Assembly (NCBI GenBank): GCA_013399015.1
Contig: VWZX01005646.1
Coordinates: 71,230-135,229, forward strand
Length of the DNA: 64,000 nt
Source: Galbula dea
Lineage: Eukaryota; Chordata; Aves; Piciformes; Galbulidae
Direction: 5' to 3'
A program made the translations under genes and the position numbers. The stretch's first letter is position 1. Every line of letters starts with the position of its first letter. A model generated the notes under the pieces. It did no database searches. It had not been told where the DNA came from and saw only the letters and a list, made by a program, of their open reading frames with translations. This document shows, one piece after another, positions 1 through 15,200 of this stretch.

Positions 1-224
1 CGACCCACCAGCAGGGAGTAGTCGATAATGAGGTGACTGGAGAGGAACTGGGAATCACTGTGTATGGAAGCTCTCAGCACAGCCTTGCAATGGGAACGGA
101 TGTACAAAGGATTGTCCCGGACCATCTTCAGAAGGTTCTCATCCAGCAGGACTACATCACAGCTCTCCTTGCCTGTGTCTGTTTTAACATTTCTATTCCG
201 GAGGGAGCCCTTCAGGTCAAAAAC
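1..224 (-). CDS. PIKFYVE: PIKFYVE exon 40 (kinase core, truncated by window edge)
   Basis: The exon starts after ttgcag with VFDLKGSLRNRNVKTDTGKE and runs to IDYSLLVGR at the edge. It holds the FDLKGS motif and the IDYSLL motif with the catalytic aspartate of PIP kinases. The last two bases start an unfinished codon, and the donor site is not visible. The metal-binding IID and activation loop fall outside the window. Confidence 0.97.
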
Positions 225-3200
225 CTGCAAATGGAGAACAGCACTGCTTTGTCCATTGTTCTGAAAGGTTAAAGACTTCAACATACCCAATTGCTACGTT
301 TGAGAAGACAGCATAGTAGGGCAAATCTTTCCTTCTCCACAGGAGAAAATTAAAACAACATTTTTGTACTACAAAAATCGAGATTTCTCGAGTGGAGAGG
401 AGTATATAAACCTATAAGAAAGCTATGCTGCCTTGAATTCACATATCTGAGGCAAGTTTTTCCATTAATATATACCCCAGTTTAAGGAAGAAAGGGTGCC
501 TGTTTTTATATTGCATAGGTAAAGCCAGCTTCTACTGACCCAAATGCTGACAAAAGTAAAGCCACTGAAGAGGAAGGTGGGTCTTGCACGAAGCACTGTT
601 TAACATCTGCTGGCAAAGCAAGAGACATTAAGACAGGATCTCTGGAGGTCTCCAGTCCAATGCCCTGCTTGAAGCAGGTCCTGTTAAAGCTGTTCAAGCC
701 TTGTCCAGTCAAGATTTGACCAAATTCAAGAATAGAGCCAAGTCTCTTTTGGGTCTCTGCTCTAGTGCCTGACCATCCTCATGACATAAAAGTAGACAAA
801 GCGGAAAACCCACAAGAACATCCTTTACATCTACGTAGAACATCCTCAGTTCACTTCCTCCCACAAACATTCCCTGCTTGTGGTCATTCACTGGGAGGAA
901 AGGTGGAAAGAATTGATAGTATCTGGTTTTAGAGGCAATGTTTGTTTGAATTTCCTTTTCAGTATCAACTCTGTATTGGAAGATAATTTTCTCCCAGTCA
1001 TTTTAAAATCTTCACTCTATTGCCTCATAAAGGTTGCTTTTCTTTTACTAAGAACAAGAGCGAACTAAAAATCTTGTCCCACACATACAAGTCATTCAGA
1101 GAGAGAACATCAGGTTCAAAACATTATCAGTTTCCCCCCCAACTACAGAGTACCTCACCATCTCCATCTGTGAAGCTCTCCTTCCAAACAAATTAGTCTG
1201 TCCCAGGTAGCCCTCCTAAGCTTTGAACAAGTATTTCCCATTTTCCTAATTATGTTGGCAATGCTTTCTGTCAGACACCAGAGATGCAGGGACAAATAAG
1301 ATTTCTAAAACCTGAAGCCTGCACCATATGAACCAGTCAGTATAAACATAAAGCTAGCAAAGTTCACGTAACAAGGAAATGCACATGACTGTCATCTTTG
1401 AGCAGTGCTAGATATAGACAGCACATGCAAAGTTAAAAGTTACTTAGACAGCTACTAGTAATCCTGCTCTTGCTCCCAGTCAGAACTGCACTGGAAGGAA
1501 ACAATGCTTGGTTCTTACCTGAGCCATTTTCCTGCCATAAAAAAGGTTTTCCATGACAAGCAGATCCAGCTTCTTTTCAGTGTTGTTTTGAGAGTTCTTG
1601 TATCCAATTCGATATACCCCAAGGATTTTGGCCAGTGCTGTGGGCTTCTAATGAAGAGGAGACATGGGGTAAGATCCCTGTGTACAGGCAACCAGCAACT
1701 GAATATTAAATGCATTGCTGTTTTGTCTGTGTATTACAGCTTAGAAGCTCTAGCAAAGTTCCCAATTTTCATGTTCAAAACACATTATTAGTACAACTCA
1801 TACCCTTCAACACTTTCTTTTACTGAAATGAAAGACACTAATGGAAACTTATCAGTCTGTAAAATACAGAAAACTGCCTAAAATAAAAGGTGGGTTTTTT
1901 AATACCTTCTGCTGAACTGCATTAATGATGTAAGTGAAGTAGTGTGGAGCAAAGTCGAGGAATGACTGGACTTCTAGACGAGGCATCTGCTTCAGGATGA
2001 ATCTATCATCTGTTTTAACATCACCAGAACCAACAGAGTTACATACAGAAATAAATGTATTCTTTACAAGTTCATTAGGACCCTAACACAGCTGAAGTGG
2101 TCTGAAAAATTAAAGGACTCCAATTCTCTTAAATGAGCTCATTTCTAGAAACATTTTTATTTCATATATTCTGAATTTCAGCCTTCTAGCAAATCAGGCA
2201 GAAGAGACTAATTTAGACTTACCTCAGCTATATGGGCTTCTAATACAGACAAAAAACCAAACAACCAAAAAAATCCCCCAGCCTACTGACCCTTTCTTTC
2301 AAGACTTGTTTTAATTAGGGACCTAGAAGCAGCCACAACTGAGAAAAAAATAAAAATCCTGTAAACCAACTATAGCATGTGAGATTATAAGAAGCACTGT
2401 GTCTTTAATACTTGAATTATCGTCAAGTTTGTGTCTTCTGAAGCCTGCCTAGGAGACTCCAACCTTTCTGCTCAACTACTCTCCCTAGCTGCTACTATTG
2501 AAAAACAAACTCCATTCGTTCTCCTGCACATACAGAGCCAAATCATCTGATACTGAAGAACCCAGAACAATCCACTTAACCTTCCATTCTGAATGACCAC
2601 TTCACAGTCAGCAACCTTCTGGCTAGAGGCAATCAGGGCTAATTGACACACTAACCACCATCCCCAAATAATACCCTCTAATACAAAGGAGAAATAAGTT
2701 GCATTTACCCTCAGTTACATAGAATGCAGCCCCAGATTTGCCACCTCGTGCCTGCCAGGGCATAGAGTGAGAGAGGGATCGGATGAAGTCCTCCTCGCTG
2801 CTCCCCAGTATCACTTCACGCATCTTGTGAAACTCACCAGCGTAATAAATCCGGCAGTAGAACTTGGCATTTGCATCTGAAAACTCTGCAAAAAGAGATC
2901 TTCCTTAATAACAGCATACACTACTCACTGACTTCCTGAGAGGACACTTAGATTTTACTGATGCCTAGAAGAATATGATTGTGCTAAACATCCCTCTTCT
3001 CAGGCCTATTATACTTTGGAAGTTTAAACCAATAGGATGTAAAAGGAAAACTTACAGCAAAGTCAACCCCCTTTAGGTTAGCTCATGGTATATACCATGG
3101 GAAAGTGTCCAGACAAAAGATTAATTAAAAGAAAAATGTTATGGGCTATTTTTGCAATTGCATTGCTCGGTTCTTCATTTCTATTTCCTCCAGGTCCAAT

Positions 3201-6200
3201 ACAAAGAAAAAATAATTAACTTCAAGATTGCTATTACATTTGCATGAAGAAAGGAGTTTGTTGGTTAAGACTAAGTTATTATTTACAACTACTCACGGAG
3301 TTCCACATGGGGATTGACCAGCTGTTTCTTCTGACCATCTCCTCCTTCTATGTCATCTGAAGGCATAAAGGAACCATTCAGTCAAGGCTGTTCATTATTA
3401 GTACAGAATCATAGAATCACAAAGGTTGGAAGAGACCTCTAAGATCAAGTCCGACCATACCTATCAGTAACATACTACTAAACCATGTCCCTAAGTATCA
3501 CATCTAAATTGTTTCTTAAACAACTCCAGGAATGGTGACTCCACCACCTCTCTGAGCAGCCTATTCCAAGACTTCACAACCCTTTCAGTAAAGAAATTTC
3601 TCCTTATATCTAATCTAAACCTCCCCTGCTTCATCTTGAAGCCACTTCCTCTTGTCCTCTCACTGTTAACTCTGGAGAAGAGACCTACCCCCATCTTGCT
3701 ACAACCTCCTTTCAGGTAGCTGTAGAGAGCAATAAAGTCTCCCTGAGTCTCCTCTTCTCCAGACTAAACAAACCCCAGTTCCCTCAGACACTGCTCCTAA
3801 GAGTCTCATTGCCCTTCTCTGGACACTCTCTAACACCTCTACATCCTTCTTGTAATGAAGGGCCCAACACTGAACACAGAATTCTAGGTATGGCCTCACC
3901 AGCACTGAGTACAGGGGGACAATCACTTCTCTGGTCCTACTGGTCACCCTATTTTTGATACAGGCCAAGATGCTATTAGCTTTCTTGGCTACCTGGGCAC
4001 ACTGCTGGCTCATATTCAGTCTGCTCTCAACCAGAACCCCCAGGTTCTATATTGCTCTGATAGACCGCAATCCAACCAGTCTTCCCCAAGCCTATAATGC
4101 TGGACGGGGTTATTGTGACCAAAGTGTAGACCCAGCACTTGGCCTTGTTGAAGCTCATCCCACTGGCCTCAGCCTACCCAGGTCCCTCTGCAAGGCATCC
4201 CTACCCTCAAGCAGACCAACTCTCCTTCCTATCTGTGTCATCTGCAATACTGAGCAAGCCATATAAGGTACTACTTGTAAACTCACCTTATAAGAAAAAT
4301 ATTTTCTTTTTTTAAGAATACAGAAGGAACTATACACAGGGAATTAAAGATACAGCTATAATTTTATCATATAATATATCTGTTTGTGGGACACAAAAGT
4401 ACAAGCTTTCTCTTCATTCATTTTCTGTGAGCTGAGACAATGAAAGTTAAACAGGAAGCACAGAACACAGACTGGGCTGCTTAACTAGAGTCAATTCAGA
4501 GGCATTTAAGCCCAGACTTCTCACTGTCCCTATAGTTACCACGATCTGAAACATCCTATTTCCCTTTTAAGCAAAGCAATGTCTTTAAGAGAAATCTACA
4601 TTTGATGCTCCAACAATTTTCAGTGCATGCTGAGTAACCTTGCACTGTTGAAAAAGCATAAGCAGGACTGCAACCTGGGCCTTACGAGTCTGAATGAGGT
4701 TTGGGAGAAGACAGAAGATGGACTTATTAGTCTTGTACCTTGAGGGTCTGCTCCTTGGTTTTCCATTCCCTCTTTGCCCATCTGTCCAACCTGGTAGTAT
4801 GCACTGTCAGCACCACGTAAGGTCTCTTTCTTCTGGGAAGAAAGGTCTGGACTCTTCCCTCCCGTGCCACGGAAGAAAGACAAGACACTAGATGGTTTCT
4901 TTGCTACAGTGAAAAGGAATAAAGAAATTGGCCTTGGCATTTCTATAGGAAGTTTTATTTAATAAAAGTATGATTCATATGAGCATTCTCCATCCATTTT
5001 TTTAACTGGAGGAAGGATGTCATTCAACTATAACTCTTTTGCTATTCTTCAGGCAACCAAAGTCCATCAGGTTAGCTGATTTAGTATTCTGAATAGCATT
5101 TTGGAATGCTGAAGCATATGAAAACAGACCAGGTGTAAGCATCTTTAACATAGTAAGAATCTCATTTCTCCGTTTCAAGATAATTTAATTGCCATCTTTT
5201 TAAAGAAGGCAGGGCTGAAATAGGTCAGAATATATTACAGGCATCATACCCCACTGACTAGACTCAATAACAACCCAAAGTCCACTAGATTATAACATGT
5301 TCAATCAGGGAATGATGCCTGATCTCCTAAGAATCAGAGAAAGCCATCGTGGGCATTGACTTCAAAAAACAGACACACACACACCACCACCTCTCCATGT
5401 TCTACATCAAGTCAACTCTACCACTAGGCACAATTTCAACTCAGAATGCATTTTCTTTGTTCTAACAACTTTCACAAGAGTAGGAACCCAGGTTAAGTGG
5501 ACTCATGTCTGAACTGAGATGAGCACCATGTATAGGATGTTGGTAAAAGGTCTTACGCTGCTCTGGTTCAGCACCGCGATTGGAAGGACCCGTGTTAGCT
5601 TCAGGCAGGCGGACAGGGCTACTGCTCTTTGGTTTGTTGTCTGACATGCTGAACAGAGAAGGAAATGAAAAAAAAACCCAAGCTGTGAGCCCAACAAATA
5701 CTGCCACCTAAGACAATACTGCTTTACTCCTGCACATTTATTTCTTCCCCACCCCCAACACTAAGTACTGCCAAGGGAGGGGGATACAGTTCAAAGTTGT
5801 AATGGTGTGGGACTTTCCAGAGTTGTGCTCCTCCACCTCCCTGAGAAAAACCTCTCATAGCAAGCGCTCCTTCCATCACCACAGGAAAGGTAAGCAGGCC
5901 CAGTAAACCCTACCCGTGCAGAGTCAAGGGATCAGATGATGAGGCCAGCACAGTCCCCAACAGGAAATGGAGACTCAGATACTGCAAGTGTCAGATTCCA
6001 TCAGAAAGCAGATTCTAACAGAGGCATATTTTGAGCATCCTAGTTTTGGCTTATTCACTACAATAACTGTGCCTTCACTCTGTGTACTGTAGTTCCTGCA
6101 TGTAACCTGTTTGGCTGTAGTCCTTCTTCAGAACTGTTCTTCAGAGATGCTTTGGACAACTCATCCAAGGCATTTCTGTACTCCTTGCAGCTGAAAGGGA

Positions 6201-9200
6201 AAGGAAAATAAAATGAATTTAAAAAAAATGTAACATAGGACTGTAACACTAACCCAAAGATTCAGTTCAACCACAGGAAAGAAAAACCCACAATAGAAAA
6301 CAACTCTCCTTCCCCTTTTCTTACAATTAGAACTATTTTCCTTAGAACAGAAGCTGCCCTAGATCATACTGCACATTACAGGGAACACTACACAACTAAT
6401 ACATTCTTGTGTACTAGAGTTTGGGAAGAAGTCTGAAATCCATTTGAAAGTTGGAAAACCTACTTTCTGTCTCTTAGTAGTAAAAGCAGAGAACTTCGGC
6501 TCTAACAGAAACTCTCAGTACAACTGAGTAAAGAAATTCTGTCATGCTTGTTTCCTACCATTAGGATTTAAGTATTCCTTACACAGAAAAGCTGCAAAAG
6601 TACAACATGTGTCCAAAGAACAGCAGAATCATACCAGTACCTGAGAGCAAAAGCTATGATGGAGCTTGGTTCTTTCTCACAGACTGCAATAGGTACACGT
6701 TCATGCTCATACATTAGGTAGTGTTTATCTGGGTCACTAAACGAAAATGACATAGGGTTACTGTTAGTAGATCACAGAAGTTTGTGAAAAGAAAGGTTAT
6801 GTCTTGGTCAAAACTCAGATCTCATCACTGCACTCCCAGGTACAAGCTGCAAGTCTCAGCATGAAACCAAAGCTCCCCAGATAAGTTTCTACCAATGGAC
6901 ACATTCATAGCTACATGGTTAAATCTAAATGGTAATGTGTTAAGAAAATCAGCACTTCAAGCAAGATGCTTAGATCAAAAGACCAGCTCCAAGTTAGAGT
7001 CTATTCCTGTTTAGCAGCCACTGTTTCTAATGGCAGCAAAACCTGCCTGAGTTTGATTTGGCTTTCCGGCAGCATACCCTGCAGAGAGAGGCTAGGGGAC
7101 AAACTTGGACTGTTTTCCAAACAAGCAGTTTAGTCCAGATAATTCCTAAAAGCCTCCTGAATTTCTTTAAGATTTTCTTTTAATTATCTGTAGGGTTCAG
7201 TTATTTAATATTTTCCTCATTAGTCCATGGCCTCCACTACTAGCCTGGGGGTAGGATTCAGAAGGTAAACTCAGGCTGCCAAACGTTAGGATCACATCAA
7301 ACAAGAAACACTACAAAGCACGCAGACCAAGTAGCTGAAAGACTTTCCAGTCTGCCCATTTTCACATGAGTGGGGCACTTGAGGGCACATGCAGTAGCCA
7401 TTGAACCTGACCTACACCCAGACAATGACAATTTGAGTCCAACCCTTGGAAGAGGTCTGGAAACAAAAACAAGATGCAGGCATGTAGCTTTAGTAAATCT
7501 TTGCTAAGGAAGGACATTTTTGCTCCCTCCCTGCAGCAATGAAGTTAGAAGGCACCTTTCTCCCCTTTCCCCTCACCCTTTCCCCTCTCACAAGAGTTTT
7601 AAGGAGGCAAAACTGATAATGTATATGCACATGGGTGAATCATTAATAACAAAAGCAGGTAACCTAAAAACACCTGGAGGGGATACAGAAAACTTCTTCC
7701 CTTGAGGAAGTTCTATAGCTTAATCAGAGGTAAAGTCAAGTGATGACTTAAATTATATACTGAGCAAACAAAGCAGGCATATCTTTGCAATTTCACCAGG
7801 CTGCTAGGTTTATACACCATATATATTATGTAGTACTTACAAGGGAAATGGAATGGGGTTATAGCTGTTTCCAGGCAAAAAGTTAGCCAAAATAGCTTTC
7901 ATAGTAGACTTCTCTTTCACTTGGCTGTCTGTAGATCCTAGTGAGTGTCCATCAAACACATCTGGAACAGAGGTAAGTTTGCATAAGTTTACAATATTAA
8001 ACTTTAAGGTCTAAACTCATAAGGAAGGTTGCAGATCACAGAGTTAACAGATTTGCCATTTCCCAAATGGATCTCATAAACTTGCCACAGAGAAACAAGA
8101 GAAAGAACACAGGACCACAACCGAACTATACCTTCCGAGCTGCTTGTTGTATCCTGCTCAGACAGAGTGTTGGCACCAGTCATATGCTCCGATACAGCCT
8201 CTGGAGAAGTGGGCAGCTGAAGATGGGTGGAGCCTGTGGAGCTCTGACTTGATAAAGTAGTCAGGAAACGATCCTCTGAGAGTATAAGCATGATTAAGAA
8301 CAGAAGAAAGCATTTTACATGGCTGTCACAACTGCTTTTGCCTGCTCTCAGGCCAAGCTACCACCAGTGCCTATTTCTATGAAGTTTTTACTTACAAGCA
8401 GGTAACACCACCCACAGCAAAGGAATGGGCAAGCTGATCAGTGTAGCACACAACCTCCAGAAGACACATACACTTATATCCGCTACTTTCAGTTCCCACA
8501 AACTCTCAGTATGCCTCACAGGTAAGAGGTCTCAGCACCTATAACCACTTCACAGTGGAGGCAAGGGGCATTTCCCAAATTCCATACTATATGGTTACTC
8601 AGTTATTTAGAAAGCCTCTGAAAGTTTTTAAACTGAAGTTCAAAGGAAAGCCCTTGCTGGCCAATTTAGTATCATGAGTAATTCAGCTTTGTATTAGCAG
8701 CAGACTTTGCTTTTTATAATAGCAAGCTAGAAATTGGCTTATTCCCATCTGACACAGTTGGAATGCGCTGTTTCTCTATCAAATTTGACAAAGACTCCCA
8801 CATTATGTCAGGGAAAAGCTTACAGCAACCTTCTTCTGTAGCTTAAGAAAAATAAACTAACAACAGACCTTTCTCTCCATTTTGCAGTGCTGGAGAAGCA
8901 TTGCGTGGGGAAGCATCCATGCTGCTGATCTAGGAAGAACAACAAAATACCAGTGCTGATGCCAAGCTCTTTATAGCTGTATCCCTTCTTTTGTGGATGT
9001 ACCACAACAGAGCACTCCCACCCACTGCACTTTATCTGCCACCACATGAAAAAGGCAATAGCAACCCAGCTTCACAGGATGCTTATGACTGCTGTCATCT
9101 TTGTATGCTGCTTTAAAGACTACACTCTTCCTCCATATAAACAGACTTGCTGCCAAATCAAGGTTAAGTGTATTTTAGAATCTAGCAAACACTTTAAGTG

Positions 9201-12200
9201 AAAAGGACACAAATGCACGCAGCAGAGCAAATCCAAAGTCTCCTGGGGTTTCTTAGTGCACCTTGCTATTGTGAGAATTATTGGGAGTTCAGCCTCTCTT
9301 GTATGATGCTTATATTGTACTGCGTTGCAGCCTGGCTATTCTCTCAGAGTGCCAGCTCCCCAAAAGGTGGTTGTTCAGCATGCTGGCAACAGTACCATTA
9401 GACAGAGCTCTTGCGGCAGCAGCTCAAAATCATTTATACATCCCCTCAGACACTTCCCACAGGACACCTCACAGAACAGAGATGAACCTGCAGATTCATT
9501 ATCAGTTCTTCTGGTATTTTCACCCTGCCCTTCCTGGTGATTTTTTGCCTTTCCTTTTTCACAAGGGATAAACCTGATGGGCAACAACCTGGAGTCTAAC
9601 AAAGTGATCTCCTTCCTATCTAGGCATACTCCTGAAAATGAGTGCAGCTCTCCACTGTCAGTATTCAGATTAAGCACTATACAAACAAAAAATACAAAAA
9701 CCCCAAAAAATTATCAAATCCTATTCATACTTAGTCATCTTCTGTGTAATACAGCTCTTGGATCACATCTTTATAAGAGATACAGGTACTAGCATGTAAT
9801 TCAAGCTTTTACAGCTGCAAACTACATAATGTAGTAAAACAAGTTTACTAAGTAAACTGAAGCCAGTCTTAAGATTATTGTGTTTGCCCAGGAAAAGAAG
9901 AGTTTAAGTAGCTTCTGGCCTGCTACTCATACCTTGCTTTCTTCACCTTGTCTCAGTCTCCCAGGGCTTGGTGGTACTGATGGACGTTTTCTTCCTTTCT
10001 CTTGTTGGAAGAGATCCTGCAATCTTAAAAAAAACCAAGAAACCCACACACACAAAAATTAATCATGAGATAGGTTACAAGTATTAGCTACGAAAGGCAG
10101 AAGTTATGAATTTTTTTCCGTACTAGAACATAACCAAGCATGCCTTCACAAGTCCTCACTGCAAACTCAGATGGCTCCTAACGTGTGCCAAAGATGTTTT
10201 AAGTGGCCAAAGACAGAACATTTTTCTTCATCTCTGAGATAATTTCACCCAATTAACTGCGTTCCCATGCTCTCCTTTTCCCCCTCATTTCCACTTTTAA
10301 TCAAATGACACCTCCTCCTCTCACGTGCAAGTTGTGCTCTACAAGACAGTACTTTTATTATCTAGTCTCAAATGATTCTGTTCCAATCAACCAGCTCTGC
10401 TGTCTTAACCAGTAGAGAACATTGACAAGCTGTCATAACACACTATCTAGCAACTGCACAACAGGGAGAGAAAGTACAAAAGAACCTCTTCCCTTCTATA
10501 ACCAACACGGTACCAGTGTTGATCACAATTCCAACATGTGTCCTCTTACCTATTATTCCAGGCTTGTAGCATCTCACAAAGTCCTTGCTTTTTAGCTATC
10601 AGAGACTCAAAAACAGACTGCAGCTGTTGAGGTGTGTCCAAGGATGACGAAAGCAGTCTTGCTTGGATCTTCTCAGTCCAGTTCCGAAACTCTCCCTCTT
10701 CCATCTGCCAAAAGAAAACTATCAGTGTTCTGTGACTGGAGGTGACACTATGGTCTGCCAGTGCAGAAACCCTCTATTACCTCCTTTTGGGCAAAGAGGT
10801 CTTCCATCTTCTCTTCTCTTGTTTTGCTAAAAGTATCTGTTTTCAGAGAAGCAAGGCGATCATCAACAGCAAGATACACTTGTGACACCCTGTGGACATG
10901 GATGCAGAGAGTTAAGCTGTGACTACTTGTAACATCTTCAACACTCATAAATGAAAGTCTGAATATGATTAAGGTTAGTATTTAAGAATGCAAAATATGA
11001 TACATGACAGTCTTATGCATAGTAGGCTGTCCCACTGAATTTACAGGGGAAGTTAAGAGAAAAAAATGTGTTAGTACAGAAGAAACCTAGAAGTTACACC
11101 CAGTGAAATTCATCTTCTATTCCTAGAAGCAGAAGTTGTCAGAGAGCAATACAAAGGTCACAAACACACTACTAGTAGGGGGGACTGTTGTGTCATCCAT
11201 TTTCTAGGAAGATCTGGGACTATAAGCTACACCATCACCAGAAGGGCTCAGAGACAGACTGAATAACTATTTCAGCTTTAAACAAACCTCCAGCTTCTAA
11301 GGTCAGGCAGTCATAGAGACAACAGCTAAGCAGGAAAGCTGCCACCAGGCAGAGCAGCAATCAGGCTGGATTTATTACTGTTTCCATCATGCTGTCTCCC
11401 ACTTTACTCCTACATTTAGAAAGTGCATTGGCTTACAGTAGTTTACCTTAGACTACAAAAAGGTCCTAGACTGACTGCTGTTATTATATTCAATAGCTAA
11501 CAAAGGCAATGTCTTTTATAAGCCACGTACTTTAGTAGCTCCATAACCAATATAAAGAAAACAGTTCTGTTTGGACAACAAATTTAAGCAATGCCTTTGC
11601 AGCTTTCCTGGGCTGAAGGCAGGGTTTAAACTGGGTTAAATCTTCCAAAAAGCAACGTTAGGGTAAGTGTACAAAGCATTACCTGCAGTTTTCAGATTAA
11701 GCCTTCTAGGACCACCTTCCTCCATTCCATTTTTAGTGTTAGAGGAAGGAATTAGAAATACTTCAGCTGTGCTTGAGAAGGCATTTTGTGAGAAAAGGTG
11801 ACACTTCAGACACCAGCTGGTGGTCAACCTTTCAGTGGCTACTTGGCACCGTCATTCAAAACCATGCTATATCACTCAAACAGCAGTACAACGTTTCTAC
11901 CAGCTATGTTTAAGCTCAATTGCTATCAGATGGAAAGGTGAGAGATTAGTACAGAGCAGGTAAAGGTAATGAAGATTCCAATGCCACCCTCCCTTAGAAG
12001 TACATGGAAACATAAATGTGTTTAAAACTATTACTTCTCTATTTTGTAATGAATATTTAGCAAGTCTCATCTATACTACTAAAAAAGGTTTTGTGTTCTG
12101 CTAATAAAAATCCAAAATACAAATAAGCTGATGAAGGCATTGAAAAAAAAGCTTACTTTTGAGAGAAGTCCTTGAGATCCTGCAAAATACTAACTTTGGA

Positions 12201-15200
12201 TGGAGCCTGCCGTTTGATGTAGATCTTGGGGAGTGGGACACACACTTCAAGCAGCCGGATGGGAGAGTAGCTGAGAAGGCAATTCAACAGCTATTAAGAA
12301 GGCTCTCCACACATAGCACTAATTCTACACCATATCATGGTTTGTGGCCCTTATGTGAAAAGGGGACACACTGTCAATATGTTCAGGGCTTTAGTTACTA
12401 TTAGTAGCAATAACACCCTGATCATTTATCTCCTAGGCAAAAAGGAAAACCACATATGTTGCAAAAGCAAAATTCTCAACGTTTTCGAGATTAGACAGGG
12501 AAAAGTGTTCTGCTTCTGTATCACAAACTGGAGCCATCCATTCTTAGGAACACTGCCCACCCCATCCAGGACAGTGATGGCACCCACAATGCCCTCTGCA
12601 AGCCAGCACACAGTCCTGCTGGATTAAACAGCATTAAATGTTAATCCAGCAGGTTGTGGTTATAGTGCTGTTATGCTATTCATGCTGCACTCAAAGTGAA
12701 GGACAGACCCAGTGAAGCCATACTAGAGCTATATGCTTCACATAGTACTAAAGAGAGGGAAGGAAGTTTTTAGCAGTGGATCTCACCTGAAAGATGCCAC
12801 CATCTGATTATAGGAAAAATATTGGTGATAGTCATGGTGAATGGAATGACCACAAGGCTCTGCATTGGCCCTTCGAGTGTACTGGTGGCCATAGAATCTC
12901 AGCTCAAGGTATTTTGCAAAAGACATAGACCAAGAATCATTGGAAAGGGGAACAACTGGTGTCACCTGAAAAATTGAAAGCCAAGTGTCTTGATTTCATG
13001 CTTCAACCAAGATTAAGGACAGGCTAACCTAGACAGCAATCTAGTATTTCTAGTACCAGAAGCTCCCATGACCCTGAAACATACTAAACATCAAAGACAG
13101 CATTTATGCAAAGCTAAGGCTAACACACAATTACAATAAATGAGATAAACAACAACTGCTAGTTGATGGTAATAAGTTGGGGGAGCACAAGTATATCCTT
13201 GGCAGAAGCTTACATCTGGGATGCTATTTTTCTGCAGAGACAAATTCCAACAACCCAGTCAGCAGCAGTGGTTTCATCATGTACTTTTTCCCTGGTGATT
13301 TTCAGCTACAAATACTTTTGCTCTGCAGTGTATTTCAACTGCAGCAGTGCTTTCGAGCTTAGAGTAGTCACCACTTTAGACATACTTAATAGCCACAAAA
13401 ATATTAGTGTTTACATGAGTACATGAAAATAAAAGGTTATAGAACAAGTGTATACATAGCAGCGTAGGGCTTGCCCTCAGCAATTACATGAACCTCCTCG
13501 AGGTAGCTCTAAACCCAATGCCCATGTTTAAGCCAGAGTAAGTAGGTGAATTGAGTCATTCACATGTGTAATTAAGATGGTTTGCATTTCAGGCACTGCA
13601 TGAATCCTTTTTAATTAAGTTTTATTCTTGTCTCTTTGAAGGCTCTTAAATTTCCCAATGTTTAGAGATGCTTATCTAGTTGGCAGTGTTTTGTTAGCTA
13701 AATTACAAGCTTCAGAACAATTTTCAGATAATCAGAATCTTCCTATCTTGTTTTTCTTTTCTAAAGCAATTTATCATTCCTCTGATGAAGATTTTACTTA
13801 GACTTTCTAATGGCTACAAAAGGAAGTCTAGACACTATGTTAACACAATGCAGACTGTCCAGTCCATAGCAGATCAAAGAATACCAAGTGGTTTTAACCC
13901 CTTTTAAGCCAGTAAGTCTCAGTGTCTACCCTTCCCTATACATAGAATCATAGAATGGCCAGGTTGGAAGGGACCTTAAAGATCATCTAGTTCCAGCCCC
14001 CCACCATGGGCAGGGATGCCAATTGCTAGACCAGGTCGCCCAGGGCTACATCCAGCCTGGCCTGAAACACTGCCAAGGATGGGGCATCCACAACCTCTCT
14101 GGGCAACCTGTTCCAGTGCCTAACCACCCTCCTGGTAAAGAAATTCCTCTTAATCTCTAATCTAAAGTTCCCCTCCTTTAGCTTATAACCATTCCCCCTT
14201 GTCTTTGACCACCTAAAAAGTCTCTCCCTTTCTATCCTATAGTACCCCTTTAGGTACATACATCCTTTTAATTCCTTTATTGACTCACTGAAGGGAAAGG
14301 ACTACACTCCTCACCTCTAAGAGGAAACTCCATTTTTAACACATGCCAGTATTTAGCTTCCAGCAATATATCAACTCCAGTAAACCTCTCAGAGCCAGGC
14401 TTGACAACTTCCTACAGGACTACCTCACACGAGACGTTTCACCCCCAACAGCCCCAATTCTACAAAAGGAATCTGTAGACACACAAGAACTTCTATATCA
14501 GTAACAGGTTAGCCACAGCTCCAAGGATGAGCACTTTCTCAAAAACACCACCCTTCCATACAAAGCCAGTCACACCAGGAATACCAAGTTGAAAGAGCAA
14601 CGATTCTTAAATCTGCATCCTTACCTGTTTGCACAGCCTACACCAGGAGTAAGTAAGAATGGTGTGCTGGTACCCTGGGACCGGGGAGTCCAGCTCCTTT
14701 AACACAATTTGCACACATCCTTGCCCATGAACAAAGCGCCGAATGTGGTGCACCATTGGGGTTTCACAGAACATGCTGGGGCACTGGTAGGAAGGCCTTG
14801 GAGAGAAATGGAAACACTTATGAAGGCACTGCTGAAGATCTGATTCAACATATCTAATACACTTTTTAATATCCTGGTACTACTTCTCTTTACAAGTTTC
14901 CTAAGTCTTTAGTGAAGCCTGTTTCTGCAGACTGAATTGTACTCATGCAGAAATGGCCTGTAGGGAAGTTCCCTTGCCAGAAATGGTCATACAGATCCCA
15001 AACTAGATACTGGTTGATATCACAACCTTTTCACAATGAATCACTTTCTACCAAGATATTCTGGAAAATCCACAAAATATGGATTAAGCCCCTAGAAGTG
15101 CTTGGCACCTAATTAGAAGACTACTGTGTGTAGGGTAGTGGCAGTGTAACAGAGCAAAGGCTACTGAGGACAAAGATGTGCCAATGAGCCTTCAAAATGG

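Noticed and set aside
8921..8931. Tandem CAGCAG (NAGNAG-like) acceptor for exon 29
   Set aside because: The true acceptor is the tag just upstream; starting at ATC restores the family sequence and phase 0 after exon 28.
10011..10023. Alternative acceptor ATTGCAG 7 nt inside exon 28
   Set aside because: It would delete RLQ and shift the frame; the upstream taag joins exon 27 correctly.
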